From positions 12,730,884 through 12,794,883 of the forward strand of contig CAJFCV020000004.1 of NCBI GenBank assembly GCA_904066235.2: 64,000 nt of DNA. Direction: 5' to 3'. The translations under genes were made by a program, and so were the position numbers. The stretch is from Bursaphelenchus xylophilus (taxonomy: Eukaryota; Nematoda; Chromadorea; Rhabditida; Aphelenchoididae). Below, in pieces: positions 34,740 to 46,293 of this stretch. The notes under the pieces are model-generated. The model was not told the origin of the DNA and searched no databases. It was given only the letters and a program-made list of their open reading frames with translations. Every line of letters begins with the position of its first letter. Positions within the stretch are counted from its first letter, which is position 1.

Positions 34740-36009
34740 ATGGAATCAAATACCAGCTTAACTTTTGACAAGGATAGTATTTTCTTTGAAGATCATTCAG
34801 CTCCGTATGTTTTTTATGTTTATTACCTAAATTAGGTTTTTAGAATGTCACCTAATTGATTAGAAGTCTGTTGAATGCTTAATTATGCCGCTGTTTTCAG
34901 TTTGGAGTACCGTTTAGCTCATCAACGTCAAGTCGGACCTGGTTATACGAACCGAGATGGAATTATGATCCCCAGAGATCTCCGGCCGATTCCAGGAACC
35001 CAACTCTCCCTGTACCGCAGATTTCGTGACCCAAGGACTGGAAGAATCTTTGCTGTAGACCTTTTGAATCATTGGTATTATGCGAAAAATGACAGTTCGG
35101 ACTTCTGGCTAGTGGAAGATACGAATAGTGCCGGCAGGCCAAGCAGAGAGAAGATGAAGTGGTGTCGAGTGAGTTTTTGATTTTCGCGTGATTTATTCTT
35201 CATTTTAGAGCCATTTACTGCAAAATTGGTCCTTCAATATCAGTATAGTAATTTATATTACTTTAGGTCTCCGAGCTCCCTAGAACACTATTTTCTCAAG
35301 GAGTTTTGGACTTTCGTCAAATCTTTGGCTCTGATGAATATATGAGGCCGTTTCTGAAGCTTTGTGAAGTGGATGATGGTAAAAAGACGATGGTTTATCC
35401 GTATGATACCTATGGGAACCCGATCTTCCCAGTGTGTCCAATATTATCGGCCAATATGAGTGAGTACGACAAATACAAGCCCTGTCCGAACCACAAGTTC
35501 TACGGTGATGGTCATCGTTGTCTGGCGGTCGATGCTGAAGGTCTGCCGATCTTTCCCCAAAACAAACAAGGGGATCCAGTTGTGCCAATGTCACAGTGTG
35601 GAGGTATGTCACATATTTTTGTTGATATGTTCTGTGTTTAGAGTACCCAATATATCCGTCAGACATGTTCGGTCTGGGCGTTATCTTTCCCGTGGATCGG
35701 ATGGGAACTCCAATTATGGCGGTTGATGTGGAAGGTCGACAACAACCCTACAAAAACCCCTTTGGCCATGTCGAACTGCCCACTTCCTTATCTTCAATGG
35801 CAACGCTAGTCTCTTTACAGCGTGACGGAAGGTATTTGAATATTCGCGATGTGCTTCGGATCGAATGGCTGGGGATTATAAATGAAAGGCATCAGCACAA
35901 AAGAATGACGATAAAGCGGCCAATAAAGGTGGATGCTAGTCACGGAAGCCATAGCAGCTCTCATAATCATTCGTACAAGAGGGTGAAGTCCGAAAATCAT
36001 GGACATTAA
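34740..36009 (+). CDS. Uncharacterised protein with short DxxGxPIFP-type motifs
   Basis: Four exons: 34740-34804, 34901-35168, 35267-35603 and 35642-36009, giving 345 residues. The last intron would be only 38 nt. No signal peptide or membrane segment is seen. After an N-terminal region with GPGYTNRDGIMIPRDLRPIP the protein repeats a loose motif of Asp-x-x-Gly-x-Pro followed by hydrophobic-Pro: DTYGNPIFPVCP, DAEGLPIFPQNKQGDPVVP, DRMGTPIMAVDVEG. Similar loose motifs occur in some nematode proteins of unknown role, but I cannot name a family. The C-terminus is basic and His-rich (HGSHSSSHNHSYKR), ending just after a possible nuclear signal. Intracellular, perhaps nuclear, is an inference. All phases close, so the gene itself is well supported. 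Confidence 0.75.
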
Positions 36010-36232
36010 ACGTAAATTTGTACAGAAATATATGATTATATTAGACTTGCCTAAAGTAATGCAAATCTTCGATTTCTCGTCGTGTTTGGGAATTTTTCGC
36101 TGTTAAACAGTAATCACTTTGACAAGCATGATCTCTTTGACTAATAAATAAATTAAACCTTCAAATATCACCGTAATTTACTTTAACATCATTAAAAACA
36201 AAAAGTCAACAATAACAACATGCCAATCCTTT

Positions 36233-38443
36233 TCAATAGGCATTGGCTTTGTGCTTGGGGATGAACAAATAGCCTTCTGGAGGCGGCCCCAAGAACATTT
36301 CGGTAATTTTCAGCCAGTCACTCGAGGCGCGGCTGGCCAGCAACGTTTCCAAATCGGACCTTCCAAAATAGGGCGGGGGTTTTTGGTTGATCTTGGCGGG
36401 TAAATATTCCAAAATCCCGGCTGGAACATAACGATGTTGGAAACTGAGCCATTCCAGCAAAAAGCGACGTGTAGTCTGCACTCCGGCATCATCGCTGCCC
36501 CAATGTTCGAGGCCGTAATTGCAGAATTTTCGGATCAAATCCAATCTTTCCGAGGCCGAGATGTCCCAGTCTCTTTTCTCATCAATCTCCGTGAAGAGCC
36601 ATGGTTTGATGAGTGCGCCACGCCCAATCATGACTCCATCTATTGTATGCTGCTCCAAATTTTTGTAGTAGTCAACATAGTTGTAGGTGTCGCCACTCAC
36701 CCACAATGGGACTTTTCCTTGGGCCGCGTCAGCACATTGTGGGACGTAATCCCATTCGGCGGCTTTTGTGTAGCGTTGTTCTCTGCAATTTGGACATGAC
36801 ACAGTGAAACTTCGGTATAAAGAATATGTGAGGACAAAAATGACTTCTTCAAGCCGAACCTTCGCTATGTAGCGACAAGATTTGTCCAAGAAGCATGTAT
36901 AAATTTATAAAACAATCTCTTTTTAGTCATAACTCGCTAAATACGACTTCGGTAAATAACCTTTTCATCCCATTACAATCTCAGAGCTTACTTTGATCTG
37001 GGGTGCAGTGTGATTAGCTGTGGAGGGTATCCATCGACCAATTTTTGGATTACTTTATGAGCAACTCTTTCTCCTTCTTTTAGGCCATATCTCATCTTCA
37101 CGGACAATGGGGTCTCGCTCATCACATTTTGCATACAATGAACCACCTAAAAAGACAATATATAATCTATATTACACATGACAAAGACGTTTTCCAAAAT
37201 TTTGATCAATTATAGTATCCATGATGACCTACCTCCGAAAGTTTGCTGGACCGGTTGAACAATGCGCAGCCACCGCCTTTATCATTCACAGCATCAATGG
37301 GACAGCCAAGATTGATATCGATAAAGTCCACTTCCATATTTTCCGTGAGAATTTGGGCGGCTTTAGACATTGTGTCCGCATAGCCTCCAGCCAGTTGAAC
37401 CCCAAAGATTTTCTCAGTTGGATGACGCTTTACCAACGACCATTCACTCGGATTCCCCTGGAAGAAAGATAATTCTACACCACATCATAGACAATATAAC
37501 AAAATTCGAAATTGAAGTCAAGTGGAGCAGAAAATTTACCTGTAACAAGCTAGTAGCGATTGCCATTTCACCGCAAGTAACTTCGGCACCAAGTTCCACA
37601 CATAATCGACGGAAAGGAAGGTTGCCAACTGTAGTCAGCGGAGCCAAATACTTCTTTCCTTTCAGATCTTTCATATTCAACTTGAGTTTCTCCCTTTCCA
37701 TGGCTCCAATTGAACTATCTTCTTCTTTTTGCTGCCTATATTCTTTTACAACGTTGTCGGAGAGGCTAAAATCGTACTGGTGCTTTCTCATGGCGATCTG
37801 CAGCTTCACTGCTTCGGAGTTGAGATTCGGTTGGAATTTTGGATCCGGATCTTTGGATTTCTGTTCAAAACTAGTCGGATCCGTATGAGCACCCGCAAAA
37901 CGACAAGAAACTCCAAAATTACATCGTCCAACTTGATCGTAGATCACGCAGGTATCACCTAAACTTCGAAAAAATAATAAAGAAAATTTACTAGGTGTAA
38001 TATAGGCCATTAAAAAAACTTACCAATATCAGCTGGCTTCTGCTTCATGTACTCTCCCAAATCGTGAAGAGCATTACACTTGGCTCCGAACTTGCATTCC
38101 CGCCCGGGAATCAACAACGACGGACACAACCGAACGGAATTTAGCCTCACATCAGCCATGGCATGGGCCATTTTCTTTTCTCGTTTTCGATCCTGACCTC
38201 GCCTAGCGGCTTTCCGCGCCTTTTCCGCCTCAACATTGACCACTGCAGGTTCTGTTCGCCGGTTTTCATCAACAACGATGTCCTAAGAAAGAAAATAATA
38301 AAAATTCAAAGACGTACCCCAGATTTTTTCAAAAATTCCGGCTTGATGGCGGCCACTCCAATTTCAGCCAGTTTAGTGGCATCTCCACCTGAATCAACCG
38401 CTTGAACCGGCTCCATTTCACTATTTCGACCAAAACTTGCCAT
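36233..38443 (-). CDS. DUS3L: tRNA-dihydrouridine synthase 3 (DUS3-like)
   Basis: Six exons read leftward: 38443-38318, 38282-38024, 37958-37540, 37457-37233, 37146-36992 and 36782-36233, giving 577 residues. A lysine-rich stretch precedes two CCCH zinc fingers ([36 protein letters not shown]), the arrangement special to DUS3. The catalytic TIM barrel has [15 protein letters not shown] for FMN binding, [10 protein letters not shown] with the catalytic Cys, [18 protein letters not shown] and [18 protein letters not shown]. The C-terminal helical tRNA-binding part ends IPKHKANAY as in human DUS3L. It reduces uridine in the D-loop or variable loop of tRNA using NADPH and FMN. Everything essential is present. 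Confidence 0.96.
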
Positions 38444-38682
38444 TTTCTTGGAAAAGACAGAATGCCAAAGAAATTTGGCATCCAATGAAAGTCGTGGTGG
38501 GAGCCAATTGAAGTTGAAGAAAGTAGTAAATTTTGAACAAAAAGAAAAAAATAGAACTGATGGGACGTATTCGAACCCCTAGAGACAATTACGAGCAAAA
38601 TTTTACTTGTACGTAAGCAATTAACAGTCACAATTAGCAATAAGTTACTAGATGTAAATGTGTAATATAAATTAGTTCGATA

Positions 38683-39866
38683 TTAAGCATCACCGCGTTT
38701 GCTGCTGGCCAAAGAAGTTTTAAACAGCTCGATGATTTCTCGGAGCACATTTAGGCTGTCTTGAATTGGCCGTTTCTTCACATTTTGTCTGAAATTGGCG
38801 ATTTTTTCCTGAATTTCGTCCCGATTTTTCTTTTCGAACGAATTAAAAATTTTCTCCAAATTTTGAACATCTTCCAATGGAATTCTTGCAATGAAATTCT
38901 CGATTTGCTTTCCGTAATGGACATCAAACTTGTATTTGTTGTTACTTTTCGATAAGGTTTCGAAAAAGTCCGGAGTTTCGTCAAAAGAGTCGTTTCCAAA
39001 TTGGCCTTTACTGTAGTCGTAGGATCTCTTGTCCACATCAAATAATGGGCAAACATCCGCCAGACTGCATGCATAATTGGGTGAGACAAAACTGGACAAC
39101 ACATAGACCGAGGGCAGTGCGAAATCGCAGAGAAGATCCCAGGCTACGTAGTTACAGGCGTACTCGGCTATCTGAAGGAGGGGGATACTGTAATTTTGAC
39201 TGACCCAAAATTTTTTCCTGTTATTTTATCAATATTCACCAAAGATCCGGGGTATTTCAGACATCTTGAGACGAGAAAAAATTCAAATTTCGAAATTGCC
39301 GCCATTTTTGGCATTATGTTCTAAGGCTGATTTTGAATATCATTCAATCAGAAAAAGCAAACCAATACGCAACTGAAGGTCAAAAGGGTTTTTAAAAACA
39401 ATTTTTTGTAGATCCTGACCATTTCCCCGTTATTTTATATTATCCTTGCCCACCTCATAAAACCAATCGGAATTTTTCAGCAGATAAACAAGCAGGTCGA
39501 AGATGTGGGTGCAGAAGAAACAGGCGACCCAGTTCACTCCTTCTTTTGAATACAAGATGATTGGACCGGAAAGGCTTCCAAAAGTATCGCCAACAAAATT
39601 TGTCTAAAATAAGGTAAATTAGCTAGGTCATAACTGGAATCTTTATGTATCCTGTGGTCCAAAAATTTTTAGAAAGTCTTATGGACCTTTAATTCCAATT
39701 ATTTCAGTTTTGTTCTCATCCAGAACAATTTCTTTGTTTTGGGTCCTGTCGCGAAAACATCACAAATTGAGAAAATCGCAAAAATACAGGTGCTTACGAT
39801 TGGGTCAGCCTCAACATTGACAATTGAAAAGGCAAATAACATAGCGAGTTTTATAACAAAACTCAT
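38683..39866 (-). CDS. Secreted saposin-like protein with acidic/helical tail
   Basis: Three exons read leftward: 39866-39798, 39603-39454 and 39171-38683, giving 235 residues. Exon 1 encodes a signal peptide (IKLAMLFAFSIVNVEA). A saposin-B pattern follows: CFFC, then Cys at YACNYV and LLCDF, then Cys at YACSLADVC, six cysteines with the spacing expected for three disulfides. The downstream 130 residues are unusual for nematode saposin-likes, being charged and probably helical (EKIFNSFEKKNRDEIQEKIANF). Saposin-like proteins bind or disturb lipids; nematode members act in the gut against microbes, but this one's role is an inference. TATAAAAG lies at 39955-39962 on the same strand. Assignment rests on Cys spacing rather than on a remembered homologue. 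Confidence 0.72.
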
Positions 39867-39954
39867 TTTAGTAGTGTAAGTACAGTAATCTAATCTTTCA
39901 CTAACTGTTTGATGCTGCGTTGATGCCTCATGGTTCTGCCATGTCTTTTATAGC

Positions 39955-39962
39955 AGGCGGCA
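39955..39962 (-). promoter_or_regulatory. TATA box of the saposin-like gene
   Basis: TATAAAAG on the minus strand about 90 bp before the ATG at 39866. Confidence 0.5.
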
Positions 39963-40279
39963 ATGCCGTTTCCAGGTCAGTATTATGTATGTAGTGTATT
40001 CCACTAACGTTGGAAAATCGTTTGTAATCAAAATATTTTTGAGCAAACTAAACTAGCAAATGATTTTAGGCAGATCAAGGTCGCAGAGTTTGTTATGGCT
40101 CTCCTCCATTGTTCTATTTATCCAATTTCCGTCGCTTATACATAGATGACCCAGTTTTGTAAATTTCCATTTTTTTTACATTTCTTGGCAAAATCCCAAA
40201 AATTTGAATAATTGCCGAACTTTTTTGTTGAACTTTTATAAAACCAACTTCCATTCTACTCATTGTTGCCCGCTGAAAG

Positions 40280-42302
40280 ATGGCCGATCTGCTGAAAACC
40301 GCTCAGCTCTTCCGCAACGATCCCAAAGGCCCGAAACAAGTGGCTTCAGAGGAACTGCGTGGAAAAGTTGTTGGCCTTTTCTTCGCCGCGAAATGGAACC
40401 CCACTTGTGTCGACTTCACCGACTGGCTGAAGCATTTCTATCAGCTGGCAAACAAGGACAAACACCAGTTTGAGGTAAGTGGGGAGATCAAGCGATCTGG
40501 CTAGTGTAATACAAATTTTTTGTTGTGGTAAAAATTTTTCATGGACCTGAATAGAGGCTGTTCTTAACGTTCGTGGGTTGGAGTGGGTTTGAGAGAGTTA
40601 TCCACGATACTAATTCATTTTACAGGGTGTTCAGAGAATTATGGAAAAAACTATTCATTAATAACTTTGCGCTCGGTGGTCCAATCCGAAAAATTTTTTT
40701 TGCATTTTACAGAAAAACCTTGGAGTTTTTTGAATCTAAAAAAATTTTTTTTCTTTTATCGGCGAAGACTTCCGTAATCCGCGTTGAATTCGGTGGAGTG
40801 TTTTTTTCACAAAATAAGGCTGTAAATCGTTGTATTTGTAAAGAAAATGGGCGGAAAAGGATCCAGAAGATACAATATGACCTTTCTTTCAAATTTCTGT
40901 GCTTCGGCGGAGACATTTTTTATCCTCGGCGGACGATTTTTCTTCGACTCCGGATAGTCAAAATTGGCTGAAACCAAAGCGTATGGTATTCCTAGTGGCA
41001 TGGCGCCTAAAAACGACTTATTACGTCTTCAGGAGGCTGGCAGATGAAAAAAAGGCGAGTCGGCGGAGAAATCGGCGGAGAAAAAAGTTAACCCATTTAA
41101 GAAATTATGATGAAAAAACTAAAATTGTAAGTCTTATACGGCCCTGATCAACCAAAAATATGACTCTTCTTATTAGCGGATGCTCGGCGGATAAATTTGC
41201 ATAATTTCTGAAATACGTTCATTTTCTCTTCGCCGATTTCTCCGCCGACTCGCCTTTTTTTCATCTGCCAGCCTCCTGAAGACGTAATAAGTCGTTTTTA
41301 GGCGCCATGCCACTAGGAATACCATACGCTTTGGTTTCAGCCAATTTTGACTATCCGGAGTTGAAGAAAAATCGACCGCCGAGAATAAAAAATGTCTCCG
41401 CCGAAGCACAGAAATTTGAAAGGAATGTCGTATTGTATCTTTTGTATCCTTTTCCGTCCATTTTCTTTACAAATACAACGATTTACCGCCTTATTTTGTG
41501 AAAAAACACTCCAACGAATTCAACGCGGATTACGGAAGTCTCCGCCGATAAAAGAAAAAAAAATTTTTTCAGATTCTAAAAACTCCAAGGTTTTTCTGTA
41601 AAATGCAAAAAAAATTTTTCGGATTGGACCACCGAGCGCAAAGTTATTAATGAATAGTTTTTTCCATAATTCTCTGAACACCCTGTAGAATAGAAAAAAA
41701 AACAACTTACAAAAATGATGACCCAAAATTTCGAAAATGCAATGACCCGTATTTTGCCTTAAAATTCTTTTGTGAATTATCTCTCAAATCATTTTTCAGA
41801 TCTTTTTTTACCTCTAGTGCCCAAAAGCCTAACATAATTGCAGCAATAGAACCTTTATCGACCACCTTTTCCTTATCCATGATGACTCTAATCCCAAGGC
41901 TTTTCAGATCGTCTTCATCTCTCGGGATCACAGTGAGAAAGACATGAAAGAGTACCTGGGCAAGCACGGAACCTGGCTGTACACTCCATATGGCTGCAAG
42001 ACTGTCAACAGTCTGTTCAATCGCTACACTTTGAAGCAAATCCCTCAGCTGATGATTGTCCAAAAAGGCGGTACCCCGGTGGTGGATGACGCCATCGACG
42101 TGATCAATGTAAGTTTAGACAGTCTATGATATGTATAGCACACGTTTGGTGTCTTTCTCCCTGATTCTAGCAACTTTTTTTAAATTTTTGACCTATTTTC
42201 GAGATTACTACCAAGTGTAATATACATTTTTTGATTTTTTAGGACCCCAAAGTCGATGCACCTGGTTTGGTGGCTAAATGGAAGAATCTGACCACCGAAT
42301 GA
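40280..42302 (+). CDS. Thioredoxin-like (nucleoredoxin/tryparedoxin type) with WNPTC active site
   Basis: Three exons: 40280-40474, 41908-42108 and 42243-42302, giving 151 residues, the length of a single tryparedoxin-like domain. The fold is clear: VVGLFFAAKWNPTCVDFTDWL at the active-site strand-helix, IVFISRDHSEKDMKEYL next, and IPQLMIVQKGG with the cis-proline. The active site normally reads WCPPC; here it is WNPTC, so the attacking Cys is replaced by Asn and only the resolving Cys remains. Ordinary disulfide reduction should not be possible; a binding or monothiol role is the inference. Intron 1 is 1433 nt and holds a 1.06 kb palindromic element. AATAAA-like ATTAAATAAAG follows at about 42492. 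Confidence 0.85.
40623..41685. mobile_element. 1.06 kb palindromic element with TA flanks in thioredoxin-like intron 1
   Basis: Outer ends CAGGGTGTTCAGAGAATTAT are exact inverted copies, flanked by TA on each side (40621-40622 and 41686-41687), fitting Tc1/mariner-type insertion. The two arms of roughly 490-500 bp match along almost all their length with scattered changes (GGCGCCTAAAAACGACTTAT and its complement near the centre), leaving a spacer of under 80 bp around 41110-41190. No transposase frame is present. As RNA it would be a nearly perfect long hairpin. Confidence 0.85.
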
Positions 42303-42505
42303 TTTGCTTACAAGATTTATATCAAATCTATCACAATATAAAAAAGAGTAAGGGTATAAAATGAACAATGAGATCTATTTTGAAAGAAAACTATTACTAT
42401 GCGATATAAGAATACGAAATAATTGTACTGCCTGAGTCGGAAGGTTCTTTTAGACTAGTAAGAAACAAGTTTTAGTAAAAATATTACGGTATTAAATAAA
42501 GGATT

Positions 42506-43383
42506 TTAAGCAGGTTTGCGAAGTACGATATTGCCTTTAGGTCGTTTGATCACCTCAATTTCTGGTCGATTTATTAGTCGGCGGATCTGGAAAGAGATAA
42601 TAGTCAATTCGACTAAAAATTGTCAACTTTCACGAATAAAATTTCGAATTTTTATATTATCTATGATGGGTAATATGATAAAGAAGCGCTTACTGCCGCA
42701 ATTCTGTAGGTATGTGAGATGGAGAGCTCTCCCTGCACTGTGTCGTTCAAGAACCTTTCAATCCGCCGTTTCAATGGAGGTGGGATGTTTCCATTCGCCT
42801 GATCTCGACATCTCAAACTTGGCTTTGCAAATCTCGCAATTTTGATTGGAGGAGCTTCATTTGCGGATTCTGGCTCGGGTGTGGTCTCCATGATCTCATT
42901 TCGCACGCGTATTGTAGCTACCACCTCCTCTTCGGTCTCTGTTTGATAGTCTTTTCCATCGTCTTTCTCTGGATGATAATCTGGCCAATCACTTTGCTCA
43001 TCATCTGCGTCATGCCCTTCATTACAGGAGCTGCTATCGTTTTCCGACGAATTCTCGACCTCTGATTGATCCTTCAGGTGGACTTCCCATTCCATTTGAG
43101 AAGCAGCTGGAATTTCGAGTTTTACAATCAGACCTTCAAAAGTTCTTGGATAACCCGGATTTATATCCAATCACTAAAAAACAAAGAAAAAACTTGAAAG
43201 CTTACGTCTCTTCCGCATCCTCCGACGTCTCTTTGTTCGGATCGATCCAGAATTTTCTGACCAATGGTCCGAATCCAATGTTACACTAGCCACTCCTTTG
43301 GTCGTTCCGTCCAGATCACTTTCTGTGGCTCCATTTACTGTTACAACACGGTGTCTTCGAGACATAAACTTTATGCGGTCCAA
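42506..43383 (-). CDS. Uncharacterised acidic, probably nuclear protein (exon junction unresolved)
   Basis: Exons read leftward: about 43383-43208, then a long exon ending at 42694, then 42586-42506. Exon 1 is basic near its end (RTKRRRRMRKRR, a likely nuclear signal). The middle exon has a very acidic Ser/Asp/Glu stretch (SSENDSSSCNEGHDADDEQ) and then PPPLKRRIERFLNDTV; the end reads RRLINRPEIEVIKRPKGN. The last junction closes in phase 0. The first does not: the good acceptor TTTTTTAG at 43174 leads to a stop in every phase. A weak acceptor (TTTTGAAG, about 43136) restores the frame. Either that site is used, the assembly has an indel, or there are two genes. No family recognised. Confidence 0.5.
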
Positions 43384-43625
43384 TCATGTAAATTGGACTA
43401 AAATCCGGTTTTTTGGGAAAATAAACAGAATGCCAAGAGTTTTTAATCAATTTTTCGTGGTAAAACTAACCGCAGATAGCGCTGTATAGTCGTAAAAATT
43501 TTATTTGGACCTTTCCAGATAATATAAACACTAGAAAAGAGGCAAAAGCATAACACTTCATTCATAACAACTAATATTGAACATGACACCTAGATTGAAC
43601 AGTTGATAACAAAAAAGTCCAGGAA

Positions 43626-44707
43626 TCATTCATAAAGGAGATGCTCTAACCTTTTGCGATACCGGCGTTTGTGGATGAACTCTTTCAGTTCTGGCAGTGA
43701 GGTCCAATTGTAGTCGGCAACGTGATCTTTGTTAAATTGGATCTCTTTATCCAATTCGTTGATGTATGCGAGATAAATGAAGATCTAAAAGAATGAAAAT
43801 CATAAACAAATGCTACATACATGATTCCCTTCAGTTTGTAGATGGTCAGCAAGCTTCTTAGAGTATTCATACTGCGTTACAGACACTGGAGCGTTCCCCA
43901 GAATATTAACATTGACATCAGATTCAAAGATGTCACCAAGGCAGCGCACGGCGGTCTAAAATTTTAAATAATAATAATAAAACGAAAGATAAAGAACGCT
44001 CACCTCTCGTAAAGGTTCTCCATTGTTCTTTAGACTCGGAATAGTCCAAAAATTGGGCTCATTCTGACTAAACTTTTGCTTGACCAATAAGATAAGCTTC
44101 CGATCCAACGCCTTCCTCAATGATTTCCCGCTTTCGTCCTCCCATTTCTTTCGATTATCCAACTCATACTCTGCTCGTATCTTCTTTTCATTTTTAATGT
44201 ATTCTTCTTCTTCCTGGGTTGCCGGAATACCAATTTGTTCGTCTAATTCACTTAGATCTTTACCCTGTGCTTCAAGCTGGCGACGTTTTTCGAATAATCT
44301 AAAAGGAAGCATAAATCGTGCAAGCTTCATGCAATTTCTGTTTTGCTAGTAGGCAAATGAAAACCAAAAAAGAGCCGATTTATTTGAATATTTTTCAATT
44401 CCTTCAACATTTCCATCATGGACAACACCAAGGTCAGCTCTAAAATTCAAAAAAGAAACACAAAAAAGCACACTTACTCTGCATCTTTCCTTATTCTCAG
44501 CTCAAAATCACTCAAGTGCGACCCCTCATCTTCGATTTGACGTTGTTGATCGCTGAATTTCTGCTCAATTTCTGTTAGTGGAGGGGCAATAACCGGAAGG
44601 CGAATCAGTGCCACAGCCGCCGAGATATCCCATTTGGCTTCTGGAGCTTCTTTGAGGGCCTGCGAAGCAAACCGACGTCCAATCGTCCTCGCAAGAGGCA
44701 ACAACAT
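43626..44707 (-). CDS. MRPL46: Mitochondrial large ribosomal subunit protein mL46
   Basis: Four exons read leftward: 44707-44478, 44298-44004, 43955-43821 and 43784-43626, giving 272 residues (human about 279). The start gives a short mitochondrial presequence (LLPLARTIGRRFASQAL). Recognisable conserved blocks are PPLTEIEQKFSDQQRQIE, LSDFELRIRKDAE, LDRKLILLVKQKFS with the WTIPS strand that follows, and TAVRCLGDIFE, the degenerate Nudix-like fold of mL46, which is structural and not a hydrolase. A likely spliced-leader acceptor (CGTTTTAG) precedes the ATG by 10 bases. An open strip between exons 1 and 2 (around 44390-44440) reads through in phase but ends in a stop; direct splicing gives RIRKDAELFEKRRQLE, which fits the family better. 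Confidence 0.9.
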
Positions 44708-45281
44708 TTCGCAGCGACTAAAAACGAAAATTTGGAGAGAATTTTTCCGAAAAATCCGGTTGAAACGGAATGCCAAGAAAAGTTGTCTTTGCCAAAACCT
44801 GCGGGAGTTTCGAACAGAAACGGGGATTTTAAAACGACCGAGTTATTTTGGGCCATTTTGCTAAATAGCTACCGTGTTTCGACATAAAAACAAAGTAAAA
44901 AACATTGTTCAGAGATCACATTTGGAAAGAAACAAGAATAAGGTCCTGGAAGTCTTTGCGCTTGTTTTTGTTTTGATACTATTATTTCGAAAAGCTGCAA
45001 AGGCCTCCAAAAACTGTCGGAAAACACCCATTCTAAAATTTTGCTGAATTTGAGAGAGGTTTGAAAATTTTTGAAGTAAGATACGGTAATCTTTTATTCC
45101 AGAGCCTTTCTATGTCGATAAAAAATTTTAGCCCTCTTTAAAAATTTGCTTCATAATAGAGTGACCATCTTGCTTGATTTTCGAATTCCCGTCGGTATAT
45201 CGCGCCATTCTTAGGATTTTTATTCATCGTTTATGTTCTGATATCTACATAAAATATAATAATATAAAATTTCTTCAGAAA

Positions 45282-45530
45282 ATGAGTCGTTCCTACCAAT
45301 ACAGCGAGAGCATTCGTGAGGCCCTCGGAAAGAGTGATGAGGGTGTCAATGCGAGTATGATTGATCAAATAAGAAGTGCTAATGACAACGGTCGTGTCAC
45401 TACTGATACTGTGCACCGTGCCCAATATGGAGATGAAGCCCCAAGGGAAGAGAAACGCCATTTCGAAGGGTTTGATCCGGCTACCAGATATCTTCAAGAG
45501 ACTTCGGAAGAGCCCAAAAGAATTATGTAA
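45282..45530 (+). CDS. Small uncharacterised protein, single exon
   Basis: One exon of 82 residues starting three bases after TTCTTCAG, a likely spliced-leader acceptor. The sequence is hydrophilic (SYQYSESIREALGKSDEG; HFEGFDPATRYLQETSEE) with no signal peptide, membrane segment or Cys. No family recognised. Codon use looks like the neighbouring genes, and the leader site plus clean stop support a real gene. Confidence 0.55.
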   Translation: MSRSYQYSESIREALGKSDEGVNASMIDQIRSANDNGRVTTDTVHRAQYGDEAPREEKRHFEGFDPATRYLQETSEEPKRIM

Positions 45531-46293
45531 AATCTAACTTATATATTTATTTGAGGACAAAGTTTCTGCAATTTTTAGCAGGGTACCTTAGATAAAGGAT
45601 ATTTTTGTAAATTGTGAACACTTGGTATAAATAGGCCATAAAGGCGCTGCGACAGTTCGGGTCAGTGATAGTATGTATGTACCGCGTCGGTTCGTCGTTG
45701 TATGGTAGAGGCTAGGAGAAGGCTTAGTTAGTAAAAACAATAAGATTGATCGGGTCCTACGATAACTTGTCTATTTTGAGATATTTTACATGTCCTCACA
45801 TCAATAATGTCTAGACAAAAGCTACGGATCTTCGTTTTTTGTCAAAAATTTGGGTCTTTTGTATGTCACAATAATTCAGGGTAAAGAAAACTAACGTTAG
45901 TAATAGCTAAAATTCCAAAGAGTGTTCATATTGCAAGTCTTCGCCAAGTCTCCACCGAGCCTTAGCCGACCATCCAACGGCTACACTCACGCCTCGTAGG
46001 CACCTCCTAAAACCTTTTTTGGGTGTCAAGCTGCCCTACACTCCGTATCAATCGATTTTTTGATGACCCAAACTATCGTCAACACGAAAAATAAATACGA
46101 TCTTCATGGCAATAAAGTACATCAAATGATGAGAAACAGTCAAACATCTACTATTCAAAAATTAAAGTCAGCTTCTTAAGGATCTCATTATTTCTAGACC
46201 GCAGAATTTTTTATTTGGCTAATTCAGAAGAGAAAAAAATTTAGAAGCAAAACAACGCATTTTTCTCTCGCTAAGGAACCACAAATCTCCTCT
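45531..46293. other. Intergenic region
   Basis: No gene, repeat or RNA structure was recognised. Confidence 0.4.

Noticed and set aside
38560..38640. tRNA-like strip with GGTTCGAATAC on the minus strand
   Set aside because: The T-arm does not pair and no matching A box, anticodon stem or acceptor stem was found.
44380..44440. Extra exon between exons 1 and 2 of MRPL46
   Set aside because: It begins in phase after a good acceptor but runs into a stop with no usable donor; direct joining of exons 1 and 2 keeps the family sequence.
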